A stretch of 64,000 nt of DNA from Sebaldella termitidis ATCC 33386 (GTDB lineage Bacteria; Fusobacteriota; Fusobacteriia; Fusobacteriales; Leptotrichiaceae), in assembly GCF_000024405.1 (NCBI RefSeq), contig NC_013517.1, positions 682,001 through 746,000 of the forward strand. The letters are read 5' to 3'. Made by a program: the position numbers and the translations under genes. Positions 35,610-44,088 of the stretch are shown here, piece after piece; within the stretch, counting starts at the first letter, position 1, and each line of letters starts with the position of its first letter. The notes below the pieces were generated by a model, which was given only the letters and a program-made list of their open reading frames with translations, was not told where the DNA came from and made no database searches.

Positions 35610-35642
35610 ACTATCAGTTACCCGACTGATAGTATTTTTTTT
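35610..35642 (+). terminator. Rho-independent terminator
   Basis: ACTATCAGT pairs with ACTGATAGT around a 6-base loop, then ATTTTTTTT. Confidence 0.85.
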
Positions 35643-35764
35643 AAGCAAGGTATAAATTGTCTGTACAAATCATCTGTACAATGATAAAATTAATATAAAC
35701 GTTTAATATAATAACTTCTTTCTGAAAGTAAGTCTGCAGCTATATTAATACAGGAGGTAACAAA

Positions 35765-36454
35765 ATGAAAATAAAATTTTTGGGGCAGTCATGTTTCCTT
35801 ATAGAAACTAACGGTAAAAATATAATAATAGATCCTTACCTTACGGAAAATCCAAAAAATCCCACTTCTCTTAATGATATTCCAAAGCTGGATCTGATAT
35901 TGATAACACATGCGCATTCAGATCATGTAGGAAATGCTGTGGAACTGGCACTAAGAGATGATGCTCTTATAGTAACGGGAACTGAGCTGGCACGCTGGCT
36001 TGCATCTAAAGGGGCAAAGGTCATTCCCGCAGGGATAGGCGGAAAGAAGGATTTTGAATTTATAAGTGTAAAATTCACTCAGGCAATACACAGCTCCAGC
36101 ATAAATGACAACGGACAGATGCTTTATGGCGGGTTGGCAGCAGGAATACTGATTTATGCAGAGGGAAAAACAATATATCATGCAGGGGATACAGCGCTGT
36201 TTCTTGATATGAAGCTTATAGGAGAAATGAATAATATTGATTATGCGATACTTCCTATAGGGGATAATTTTACTATGGGAATTGACGATTCAGTGACAGC
36301 CGCAAAATGGCTTAAGGCAAAAAAGTATATACCAATGCACTATAATACAATGCCGCTTATAGAACAGGATCCTTATGAGTGGCTTGGGAAAATAGAATCA
36401 AAAGGGCTTGCGGGAGAAATACTGAATTATGGAGATGTTCTTGAGATACAGTAA
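35765..36454 (+). CDS. UPF0173-type metal-dependent hydrolase
   Basis: 229 residues of the metallo-beta-lactamase fold, close in length and pattern to the UPF0173 family (YtkL). The metal-binding THAHSDHVGNA, the HAGDTALF and the PMHYNTMP segments are visible. The substrate is unknown. AGGAGG precedes the ATG. Confidence 0.9.
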   Translation: MKIKFLGQSCFLIETNGKNIIIDPYLTENPKNPTSLNDIPKLDLILITHAHSDHVGNAVELALRDDALIVTGTELARWLASKGAKVIPAGIGGKKDFEFISVKFTQAIHSSSINDNGQMLYGGLAAGILIYAEGKTIYHAGDTALFLDMKLIGEMNNIDYAILPIGDNFTMGIDDSVTAAKWLKAKKYIPMHYNTMPLIEQDPYEWLGKIESKGLAGEILNYGDVLEIQ

Positions 36455-36521
36455 ATAATAATGATTAGTGACAATAAACAGGATTCTTTTATGTTGTAAG
36501 TAAAGACATATTAATAATTGC

Positions 36522-36550
36522 TTGACGGATAAATTTAATGATGATAAAAT
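36522..36550 (+). promoter_or_regulatory. Promoter of the exported-protein gene
   Basis: TTGACG (36522-36527), 17-bp spacer, TAAAAT (36545-36550). Confidence 0.6.
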
Positions 36551-36580
36551 TAAATATTAAAAATAAACGGAGGTTTAAAT

Positions 36581-37117
36581 GTGAGGAAATTATTATCAGC
36601 ATTATTTTTAGTTCTTGGTGTCGTTTCTTTTTCTAATTGCAGTCTCTTTACAGGAATAAATAAAGATCCCATGGCTGCAGCTGTTGTTAATGCCATTAGC
36701 GAGTCAAAATTAGATAATAAAGTATACTGCGACAACTCAGGATACTTCATGGTATATTACTGGAATGGACAAAACGGGATACAGGTCGGGCTTGCTTATC
36801 AGGTTCCAAGCATACAGAATGGAGCACCAACAGAAGCTTTTATAAAAGATGTAAAAAATATTCAGAAAAAATTGCCGAAAGAGTTTAAAGAAATGCAGAT
36901 ACACTATAGAATGTATATATACACGTCAAGTAAGACTTATTTTTACGGGAGTATCTTCATGGATAAAAATAAAGAATATCATTACAGTAATGAAAATAAC
37001 AGAAATACATATTTGGAAGGAAAGCCTTTTGCTTCAACAGTTTCGACGTTCGGTGCAGGTATTTTTTCAGAATATAAATATCAAGGCTGGCAGTATACTG
37101 AAAATATAATTTATTAA
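36581..37117 (+). CDS. Exported protein, possible lipoprotein
   Basis: 178 residues starting at GTG 36581 with GGAGG seven bases upstream. The signal peptide (RKLLSALFLVLGVVSF) ends at SNC, which is a poor lipobox, so a lipid anchor is possible but not clear. The mature part is rich in Tyr and Asn and probably beta-structured. No family recognised. Confidence 0.65.
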   Translation: MRKLLSALFLVLGVVSFSNCSLFTGINKDPMAAAVVNAISESKLDNKVYCDNSGYFMVYYWNGQNGIQVGLAYQVPSIQNGAPTEAFIKDVKNIQKKLPKEFKEMQIHYRMYIYTSSKTYFYGSIFMDKNKEYHYSNENNRNTYLEGKPFASTVSTFGAGIFSEYKYQGWQYTENIIY

Positions 37118-37145
37118 TTATAATGCCGATAAAGATAATATATAA

Positions 37146-37190
37146 AAAAGAGGTGTAACAAAATTATGCATTTTGTCCAGCCTCTTTATT
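37146..37190. terminator. Bidirectional terminator
   Basis: AAAGAGG pairs with CCTCTTT and AACAAAAT with ATTTTGT. It separates the exported-protein gene from the convergent IclR gene. Confidence 0.7.
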
Positions 37191-37964
37191 TTATTTCGGA
37201 GAATAGCCCAGATTTTGGGAAATTTCCAAAGTAGTTTTCAGAAGGTATTTCAGTACCTTTTCTTCTTTTTCTTTATTAAATCTGTTTTTTGGAATAGAAA
37301 CGCTTACGGCATAGTTGACAGTTCCGAGATTATTAAATACAGGGGCTGCAATACATATTATTTCCAGTTCCTGCTCTTCATTATCGTACGCATATCCGTT
37401 TTTCAGGATATTTTTTAGTTCATCTCTCATTTTATCTATGGAGACTATGGTGTTGGGAGTATAAGACTTTAGGTCAAATCCCGCCCATATCTCATCAAGA
37501 TTATCCATATAATTATATGCGAGCATAATTTTTCCCACGGCTGTAGAGTAAAGAGGATTTCTTTTGCCGATGTAGGTATTCATTCTGTAAGGCATATCCT
37601 TTGGTTCCAGCTTATCTATATATGCGACTCCGAGACCGTCCAGAAATACCAGATGTATTGTTTCATTTATTTCAGAAAGAAGATTTTTCAAAAACGGTGC
37701 AGCTATTTCGTTAAATTTTGTTTCATTAAGAAGTTTGCTGCCAAGACTTAATATTTTAAATGACATTTTATATTTCAGGGTTTCCTCATTTTGTGTAATA
37801 TATCCTCTTGCAAGAAGAGTATTGGCAATTCTGTGTGTAGTTGCTTTATTCCATTTTAAATTATTTGAAAGATCCGTAAGGGATAGTCCATTTTCATATC
37901 TGCTCAACAGTTCAAGCAGATCGAATGCTTTTAAAATGGATAAAACATTATTAGCATTATTCAT
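37191..37964 (-). CDS. IclR/KdgR-like regulator
   Basis: 257 residues. The N-terminal winged helix is SLTDLSNNLKWNKATTHRIANTL; the C-terminal effector domain has GKRNPLYSTAVGKIMLAY and the end segment AISVSIP-like (YAVSVSIPKNRF). It is divergent from kduD-kduI, so a role like KdgR, which senses KDG in pectin/uronate use, is likely. AAAGGAGG precedes ATG 37964. Confidence 0.88.
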   Translation of the reverse strand: MNNANNVLSILKAFDLLELLSRYENGLSLTDLSNNLKWNKATTHRIANTLLARGYITQNEETLKYKMSFKILSLGSKLLNETKFNEIAAPFLKNLLSEINETIHLVFLDGLGVAYIDKLEPKDMPYRMNTYIGKRNPLYSTAVGKIMLAYNYMDNLDEIWAGFDLKSYTPNTIVSIDKMRDELKNILKNGYAYDNEEQELEIICIAAPVFNNLGTVNYAVSVSIPKNRFNKEKEEKVLKYLLKTTLEISQNLGYSPK

Positions 37965-38221
37965 GCTTCCTCCTTTTGGCACCGTAGTTTTGAATAATTA
38001 ATTCCTATTAGAATAAGTCTCTTATATGGCATAAAATTATTTCCTTCTAAAACTTTTGGCAGCCAGAATTCTAAATAAGATTATTATAAGGTATAATTGA
38101 TATTTTATCAAGATAGGCATATTTTGAGTATTTACGTGAAAAATATATATAAGTTAACAAATTTACTTATATGATATATTTTATAAATCAAAAAAAGTAA
38201 AATGATATATTATATATTATT

Positions 38222-38248
38222 TTGAAAAAACATAAAATGATGTATACT
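38222..38248 (+). promoter_or_regulatory. Probable kduD-kduI promoter
   Basis: TTGAAA (38222-38227) and TATACT (38243-38248) with a short 15-bp spacer. The spacing is not ideal, as expected of a regulated promoter. Confidence 0.4.
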
Positions 38249-38285
38249 AGTATTGTAAGAGATAAATTTTTTTACAAAAATAAAA

Positions 38286-38302
38286 ATGAAATTCAGTTTC
38301 AT
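38286..38302. promoter_or_regulatory. KdgR-type palindromic operator
   Basis: ATGAAA-n5-TTTCAT, a perfect 6-bp inverted repeat about 40 bp after the putative -10 and 90 bp before kduD. It is similar to known KdgR boxes with TGAAA/TTTCA arms. Confidence 0.55.
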
Positions 38303-38390
38303 AATACGAAACTATTTTAAGAAAGTAAGTAATATCAGTTATTTCAAGCAAAAATAATATTTTAAAATAAATCAATAAGGAGATGATGGA

Positions 38391-39170
38391 ATGTCAGGGT
38401 TAACAGGATTTTCAATGGACTTTTTCTCATTGAAAGGAAAAACGGTTTTTATTACAGGTGCCAATACAGGACTGGGACAGGGATATGCAATAGCGCTTGC
38501 CACAGCAGGAGCTGATTTGTTTATAGTGACTTATGACAGAGAATGGGAGGAAACAGAAAAGCTGATCACAGCTGAAGGAGTAAAAGTAAAGTTTTTTCAG
38601 GCAGATCTGACTAAAAGAGATCAAGTAACAGCAGCAGTAAATGCATGTATTGAAGAATACGGTAAAATAGATGTTCTGGTAAACAATGCGGGAACTATAA
38701 GAAGAGCTCCTCTTCTGGAGTATAAGGATGAAGACTGGCAGGCTGTCATGGACATTAATCTGAATGCCGTGTATTATCTGAGTCAGGATGTAGCAAAGCA
38801 AATGGCAAAGCAAGGCGGAGGAAAAATTATAAACGTTGCTTCCATGCTTTCATTTCAGGGAGGAAAATTCGTACCTCCGTATACAGCAAGCAAACATGGT
38901 GTAGCAGGCTTAACAAAAGCTTTTGCCAATGAACTTGCAGAGAAAAATATACAGGTAAATGCAATAGCACCGGGATATATAGAAACTGCGAATACTGCGC
39001 CAATAAGAGCAGATGAAAGCAGAAATAAAGAGATTCTGGGAAGAATACCGGCGGGCAAATGGGGAAAACCGTTTGACTTAATGGGCAGCATTGTATTTTT
39101 AGCAAGCAAGGCTTCTGACTATGTAACAGGACATATTTTGGCTGTTGACGGCGGATGGCTTGTAAGATAG
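38391..39170 (+). CDS. kduD: KduD, 2-dehydro-3-deoxy-D-gluconate 5-dehydrogenase
   Basis: 259 residues, a short-chain dehydrogenase of the KduD type: TGANTGLGQG cofactor motif, NNAGTIRRAPLLEY, and the catalytic S...YTASKHG. The C-terminus AVDGGWLVR is typical. It reduces 2,5-diketo-3-deoxygluconate (DKII) to KDG. The kduI gene follows 47 bp later. AAGGAG precedes the ATG. Confidence 0.93.
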   Translation: MSGLTGFSMDFFSLKGKTVFITGANTGLGQGYAIALATAGADLFIVTYDREWEETEKLITAEGVKVKFFQADLTKRDQVTAAVNACIEEYGKIDVLVNNAGTIRRAPLLEYKDEDWQAVMDINLNAVYYLSQDVAKQMAKQGGGKIINVASMLSFQGGKFVPPYTASKHGVAGLTKAFANELAEKNIQVNAIAPGYIETANTAPIRADESRNKEILGRIPAGKWGKPFDLMGSIVFLASKASDYVTGHILAVDGGWLVR

Positions 39171-39217
39171 AATTAATAATAAATTATAAAAAATAATAAA
39201 TAAAGGAGAATGGAAAA

Positions 39218-40048
39218 ATGGATGTAAGATATGCAAGTCACCCGGATGACGTAAAAAATTATGATACAGAGACTTTAAGAGAAAAGTTTTTAATAGAAAA
39301 AGTATTTGGAAAAGACGAAATAAATTTAACATATTCACATGTAGACAGAATAATAGCAGGCGGGATATTCCCGGTAGAAAAGGAACTGAAGCTGGAAGTG
39401 GGAGACGCTCTGGGAACTGATTATTTTCTTGAAAGAAGAGAAATGGGGATTATAAATATAGGCGGAAAAGGCGAGGTAGTTCTTGACGGAGAAACTTTTG
39501 CACTAAACCCGAAGGACGGAATGTATATGGGACTTGGAATTAAGGATGTTATTTTCAGATCACTTGATAAAAACGATCCTGCCAAATTTTATATGAATTC
39601 AGCACCGGCACATAAAAAATATCCTACTGTAAAAATAGATATAGATAAAGCAAATCCGGCTCATATGGGTGATGAAAAGCTTTCAAACAAAAGAACAATA
39701 TATAAATATATAGATCCTAGTGTATGTGAAAGCTGTCAGCTTCTAATGGGAATGACTATACTGGAACCTAATAACATGTGGAATACAATGCCGTGCCATA
39801 CACACGACAGAAGAATGGAAGTATATTTTTACTTTAATCTTCCGGAAGATCAAAGAGTATTTCATTTTATGGGAAAACCTGATGATACAAAGCATCTGGT
39901 ACTTGCGAATGAGCAGGGAGCAATATCTCCAAGCTGGTCTATACACTCAGGTGTAGGAACACACAACTATACATTCATCTGGGGAATGGTCGGGGAAAAT
40001 GTAAATTACGGTGATATGCAGGCAGTAAAAATGGAAGACTTAAAATAG
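39218..40048 (+). CDS. kduI: KduI, 5-dehydro-4-deoxy-D-glucuronate isomerase
   Basis: 276 residues, normal for KduI. It has RYASHPDDVKNYDTETLRE, the metal-binding PCHTHDRRMEVYFYF and the SPSWSIHSGVGTHNYTFIWGM segment. It isomerises the open-chain 4-deoxy-5-keto-uronate (DKI) made from unsaturated uronates. Second gene after kduD; ends before the inverted repeat. Confidence 0.96.
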   Translation: MDVRYASHPDDVKNYDTETLREKFLIEKVFGKDEINLTYSHVDRIIAGGIFPVEKELKLEVGDALGTDYFLERREMGIINIGGKGEVVLDGETFALNPKDGMYMGLGIKDVIFRSLDKNDPAKFYMNSAPAHKKYPTVKIDIDKANPAHMGDEKLSNKRTIYKYIDPSVCESCQLLMGMTILEPNNMWNTMPCHTHDRRMEVYFYFNLPEDQRVFHFMGKPDDTKHLVLANEQGAISPSWSIHSGVGTHNYTFIWGMVGENVNYGDMQAVKMEDLK

Positions 40049-40072
40049 TTTGTTACCTCTAAAATATTAATA

Positions 40073-40176
40073 GCAGGACTGTATAAAACAAAATAATTAT
40101 GAATACTGAAATATCTGAAAACATTTAGTTTATTGATATTTATTCTGTAGATAATTTTTGTTTTTAACAGTCCTGT
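40073..40176. repeat. Long imperfect inverted repeat (about 42-nt arms)
   Basis: The left arm (from 40073) and right arm (to 40176) match imperfectly over about 42 nt, with perfect outer ends CAGGACTGT/ACAGTCCTG, around a loop of about 20 nt. It sits between convergent kduI and rep genes. It could be a terminator structure or a small mobile element (MITE-like) with flanking TA. Confidence 0.65.
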
Positions 40177-40281
40177 ATTTAGTTCTGAATAAAACCTGTA
40201 AAATATATTTGAAAAGATTATTTTCCCTTATATTTTGCAGGTATGAAAGATTCATATTCATTCTGTTATTTTTTGTAAGAT

Positions 40282-41349
40282 TTAAGTTTTTTTGTATATT
40301 TTTATATCATAAAACTTATCTGAAAGCTCCAGTATTTCTATTCGGATAGTTTTAGTTTCAAAAAAGATTTTTTTATCAATATTAAGCATATAGAATTTTT
40401 TATTAAATCTGCTGTTTATAATCTGATCATCAAAAATTTCGCTTTCCTTTATTTTTCCCATTTCCTGAAACAGTATTTTCTGAAGCAGTATAATATTATC
40501 TGCTTTTTCTTTTATATGAAGCAAAAGTGAGCTGTTTTCAAAAAACTGGTCTTTTATTATATTTTCAAGGTGATTTTCTATTGTTTTGTTTTTATCAAGA
40601 TTTTTAATCCCTTTCAGGATAATTTCCTTGGAGTAAACACTGAGCAGTTCGGTAATTTTGGTAATTGCAGTGTTAAAATTTATGTACTGTGTGGTTTTTT
40701 CAAGAAGTTCTATAGCAAATTTAGAATTGGCATAAAAATTTTTATTTGTAATAATAAAGCTTAAGCTTACTATTTTATTATTAACACTGCTTCCGGATTT
40801 TATTTTATCATAAAAAACAATATAAGGAGTATTTTCTTCTATATCTGATACTATAGTTTTCAGTATAAATTTTTCAAAATCATAAAACCGTGCATAGGAA
40901 TCTATTTCGATAGAATCCTTTAGATCGTCAACAGAGATATCTATTTTTTTGCTGTCACTAATATCCTGGCAGTATTTCAGGAAAAAACGCAGTGTAAATT
41001 TTTCCTGTAACGTCAGCACAGACTGAAAGTCAGGAATGATATTCATGTGTGAAATATTCTTTAATAAATCGCTGAACTGCAGACTTACTATATTACTGGT
41101 AGCTTCGTATCCTGACAGAAACATGTAGGAATATATTTCCTCCTTAAAATATATTTTTACATTTTTCTTTTGAAATTTGTCTAAAATATTGTAAAGTTCA
41201 CTTTTGTTTACATCGATCTGAGACAAAATCTCTAGAATAGTGTATTTTTCAATTTTTTTATGTAAAAAATTTTTTATTAAAACTTTTTCATGTTTAGAAA
41301 GAAATTTGTCAAAACTTATTTTATGATTATCATAATAAAAAAATTCCAT
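40282..41349 (-). CDS. Rep_3-like replication initiator / winged-helix protein
   Basis: 355 residues. The C-terminal half shows a pattern like the second winged helix of plasmid Rep_3 initiators: YARFYDFEKFILKTIVSDI followed by YIVFYDKIKSG and KIVSLSFII. The N-terminal half is less clear but helical, and starts with a short acidic/aromatic segment. It stands alone between sugar genes and no iterons are visible, so it may be a chromosomal regulator or a leftover of an integrated plasmid. Strong promoter upstream. Confidence 0.55.
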   Translation of the reverse strand: MEFFYYDNHKISFDKFLSKHEKVLIKNFLHKKIEKYTILEILSQIDVNKSELYNILDKFQKKNVKIYFKEEIYSYMFLSGYEATSNIVSLQFSDLLKNISHMNIIPDFQSVLTLQEKFTLRFFLKYCQDISDSKKIDISVDDLKDSIEIDSYARFYDFEKFILKTIVSDIEENTPYIVFYDKIKSGSSVNNKIVSLSFIITNKNFYANSKFAIELLEKTTQYINFNTAITKITELLSVYSKEIILKGIKNLDKNKTIENHLENIIKDQFFENSSLLLHIKEKADNIILLQKILFQEMGKIKESEIFDDQIINSRFNKKFYMLNIDKKIFFETKTIRIEILELSDKFYDIKIYKKT

Positions 41350-41435
41350 TAAATCACCTCTTTTTTTATCCGTGAAAAGTATCTTTTTTTAGAAAATACA
41401 CGAAAACAGCTGACTGTGATTTTCAATTATTATAT

Positions 41436-41464
41436 ATTATACCATTATTATTGCTTAGTTACAA
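41436..41464 (-). promoter_or_regulatory. Promoter of the Rep_3-like gene
   Basis: Read leftwards: TTGTAA (41464-41459), 17-bp spacer, perfect TATAAT (41441-41436). A cre-like TTAAGCGTTTGTAA overlaps its -35. Confidence 0.65.
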
Positions 41465-41604
41465 ACGCTTAAGGCAAAAAAAATATTTTAAACGAAAACA
41501 GCACAAAAAATAGCCGGAATTTGACTTAGCATTATAATGTGGTAGAACATGAGTAGAATAAAAATTATTAACTAATTCAAAAAAATTTCAGGAGGAAAGA
41601 AATT

Positions 41605-42909
41605 ATGAGTAAAATTATGACAATATTAGAAGAAAGGGTAGCACCGGCTGTAAACAAAATAGGCGGACAAAGACATTTGAGAGCAGTAAGAAACGGAATA
41701 ATATCAATGCTGCCTCTGACTATAGTAGGATCATTTTTTGTAATATTTCTAAATGTACCAATACCGGGATATGATGAGCTGATAGCTCCTATCAAAGCTT
41801 CACTGGACATACCGTTCAGATATACCGTGGGTATAATGTCAATATATGTATCTTTTGGTATAGCACACCAGCTGGCAAAGAGCTATAATCTGGATGAGCT
41901 TACTTCAGGGTTTCTTGCTGTGGCAGGATTTCTTATTTCATCAGTAGTGCCTACACAGGTTTCAAAAGGCGTAGAAGGTGTAATTGCTGCCGGAAGATGG
42001 ATGCCTATAGCAAAATTAAGTGCATCAAGTCTTTTTGGAGCAATACTTGCGTCAATAATATCAGTGGAGATATACAGATTCTTTAAAGAAAAGGATATAG
42101 TAATAAAGATGCCTGACGGTGTACCGCCTGCAGTATCAAACTCTTTTGCAGCATTATTTCCAGCAGTTGCCATAATATTGCTTTTCTGGACAATAAGACA
42201 TTTATTGGGATTCGATATAAGTGAGGCTCTGTCAACGCTGCTTGCACCGTTAAAAGGTATTCTTGCAGGGAATTCACTGCTTGGAGGATTACTAACAGTT
42301 TTTCTTATACTGTTTTTCTGGGTTTTGGGAATTCACGGGCCTGCAATACTAGGACCGGTTATAAGACCGATCTGGGATGCTACAATAGCGGAAAATATGG
42401 ATGCATTTACAGCAGGTGCCAGTGCACATGCACTGCCGAATATCTTTACAGAACAATTTCTGCAATGGTTCTTATGGATAGGCGGATCAGGTATGACGCT
42501 TCCTCTGGTATTCCTGTTTTTAATATCAAAATCAAGATTTCTGAAGGATCTGGGGAAATTATCACTCCTTCCGGGAATCTTTAATATAAATGAACCGGTA
42601 ATTTTCGGAGCGCCGATAGTTATGAATCCGATTCTGGCGATACCATTTATAATAGTGCCTATAATATGTACAATAATATCATATATTTTAACAAGAGTGG
42701 GCATGATACCAATGATGATGGCGAAGCTGCCGTTTACAGTTCCTGCACCTATAGGGGCGTTGATAAGTACTAACTGGAGTGTGATGGCCTGTATTCTGGT
42801 ATTTGTAAACTTCTTTATAGGACTTGTTATATACTATCCTTTCTTTAAAATGTATGAAAAACAGCTGCTTGAACAGGAAGCTGCTGCTAAGTCAACAGAA
42901 GAAGCATAA
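41605..42909 (+). CDS. celB: PTS EIIC, lactose/cellobiose/chitobiose family
   Basis: 434 residues with about ten membrane segments. It has the family start NKIGGQRHLRAVRNGIISMLPL, the substrate region GIHGPAILGPVIRP and NEPVIFGAPI. It imports a disaccharide or glucosamine-type sugar as a phosphate. No EIIA or EIIB gene is near, so it must share those with another system. First gene of a rightward operon to dgaF. AGGAGG precedes the ATG. Confidence 0.92.
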   Translation: MSKIMTILEERVAPAVNKIGGQRHLRAVRNGIISMLPLTIVGSFFVIFLNVPIPGYDELIAPIKASLDIPFRYTVGIMSIYVSFGIAHQLAKSYNLDELTSGFLAVAGFLISSVVPTQVSKGVEGVIAAGRWMPIAKLSASSLFGAILASIISVEIYRFFKEKDIVIKMPDGVPPAVSNSFAALFPAVAIILLFWTIRHLLGFDISEALSTLLAPLKGILAGNSLLGGLLTVFLILFFWVLGIHGPAILGPVIRPIWDATIAENMDAFTAGASAHALPNIFTEQFLQWFLWIGGSGMTLPLVFLFLISKSRFLKDLGKLSLLPGIFNINEPVIFGAPIVMNPILAIPFIIVPIICTIISYILTRVGMIPMMMAKLPFTVPAPIGALISTNWSVMACILVFVNFFIGLVIYYPFFKMYEKQLLEQEAAAKSTEEA

Positions 42910-42918
42910 ACTGATTAT

Positions 42919-42948
42919 CATTGTGAAGGTAAAGCTGCCTTCACAATG
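42919..42948 (+). other. Perfect hairpin between EIIC and DUF871 genes
   Basis: CATTGTGAAGG pairs with CCTTCACAATG around an 8-base loop. No T-run follows, so it is more likely a processing or stability element than a full terminator. Confidence 0.65.
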
Positions 42949-42977
42949 GTATATTTTATAATTTACAGGAGGAAAAA

Positions 42978-44069
42978 ATGAAAAGAAAACTGGGAATATC
43001 AATATATCCTGAAAAATCAACAGTGGAAAAAGATAAGGAATATATAGAAAAAGCACATAAATACGGATTCAGTAAAATTTTTACATGTCTTTTATCTGTG
43101 GATAAGCCTATAGAGATAATAAAAAAGGAATTTATAGAAATAATAGATTTTGCAGACAAGCTGGGAATGGAAGTAATACTGGATATTTCTCCGGCAGTAT
43201 TCGATAAGCTGAATATAAGCTATAATGATCTGAGCTTTTTTAAAGAGCTCGGGGCAGCGGGAATACGTCTTGATCTTGGATTCGACGGTTTGAAAGAAGC
43301 TCAGCTTACTTATGACAAAACAGATTTGAAAATAGAGTTGAATATGAGTAATGATATAGATTATCTTAATAATATATTAAGCTATACACCCAATAAAGAT
43401 AACCTGATAGGAAGTCACAATTTTTATCCACAGAAATATACAGGGCTTGAATACGGGTATTTTTTGAGATGCAGCAGAAGATTCAAGGAAAAAGGGATAA
43501 GAACATCAGCCTTTATTTCATCGCAGGCGGCAAGTTTCGGACCTTGGAGTATAAATGACGGTTTGTGTACGCTTGAAATGCACAGAAATCTTCCGGCAGC
43601 TGTTCAGGCAAAGCATTTGTGGGCAACAGGTCTTATAGATGATGTGGTAATAGGGAATGCTTATGCAAGTGAAGAAGAGCTGAAAGCCCTCGGAGAACTT
43701 AACCCTTATCTTCTTGAGCTGGATGTAGAGCTAGAAAATGGTATATCAGATGTAGAGAAGAAAATACTTTTTCAGGAAAATCATCTTAGAAGAGGTGATA
43801 TAAGTGAGTATATGATAAGATCCACAGAAGTAAGAAAGAGATATACAGGAGCTGATATTCCCGCAAGAAATTATGATTCACAAAAAATCGGGGATATTGT
43901 GATAGGAAATAATGAATTCGGTAAGTATAAAGGAGAAACTCAGGTAGTGATAAAGGATATGCCGGCAGACAGCAGAAAAAACAGAGCAGGGAAGGTTATA
44001 GAGGAGGAATTGTTTTTACTTTCATTTATTGGTCCGTGGATAAATTTTAAATTCAAAGAAAAAAAATAA
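42978..44069 (+). CDS. MupG-like DUF871 TIM-barrel protein
   Basis: 363 residues. The N-terminal TIM barrel begins KLGISIYPEKSTVEKDKEYI; GSHNFYPQKYTGLEYGYF is the family signature. The family includes MupG, a 6-phospho-N-acetylmuramidase that splits MurNAc-6-P-GlcNAc, so it may hydrolyse the phospho-disaccharide brought in by the preceding EIIC. The smaller C-terminal domain has RKRYTGADIPARNYDSQKIG. Exact substrate unknown. Confidence 0.88.
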   Translation: MKRKLGISIYPEKSTVEKDKEYIEKAHKYGFSKIFTCLLSVDKPIEIIKKEFIEIIDFADKLGMEVILDISPAVFDKLNISYNDLSFFKELGAAGIRLDLGFDGLKEAQLTYDKTDLKIELNMSNDIDYLNNILSYTPNKDNLIGSHNFYPQKYTGLEYGYFLRCSRRFKEKGIRTSAFISSQAASFGPWSINDGLCTLEMHRNLPAAVQAKHLWATGLIDDVVIGNAYASEEELKALGELNPYLLELDVELENGISDVEKKILFQENHLRRGDISEYMIRSTEVRKRYTGADIPARNYDSQKIGDIVIGNNEFGKYKGETQVVIKDMPADSRKNRAGKVIEEELFLLSFIGPWINFKFKEKK

Positions 44070-44088
44070 TATAGAAAAGGTGATGTTA

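Noticed and set aside
41459-41472. cre-like site TTAAGCGTTTGTAA near the Rep_3-like promoter
   Set aside because: Only a partial match to the consensus and this organism may not use CcpA, so it is mentioned only in the promoter entry.
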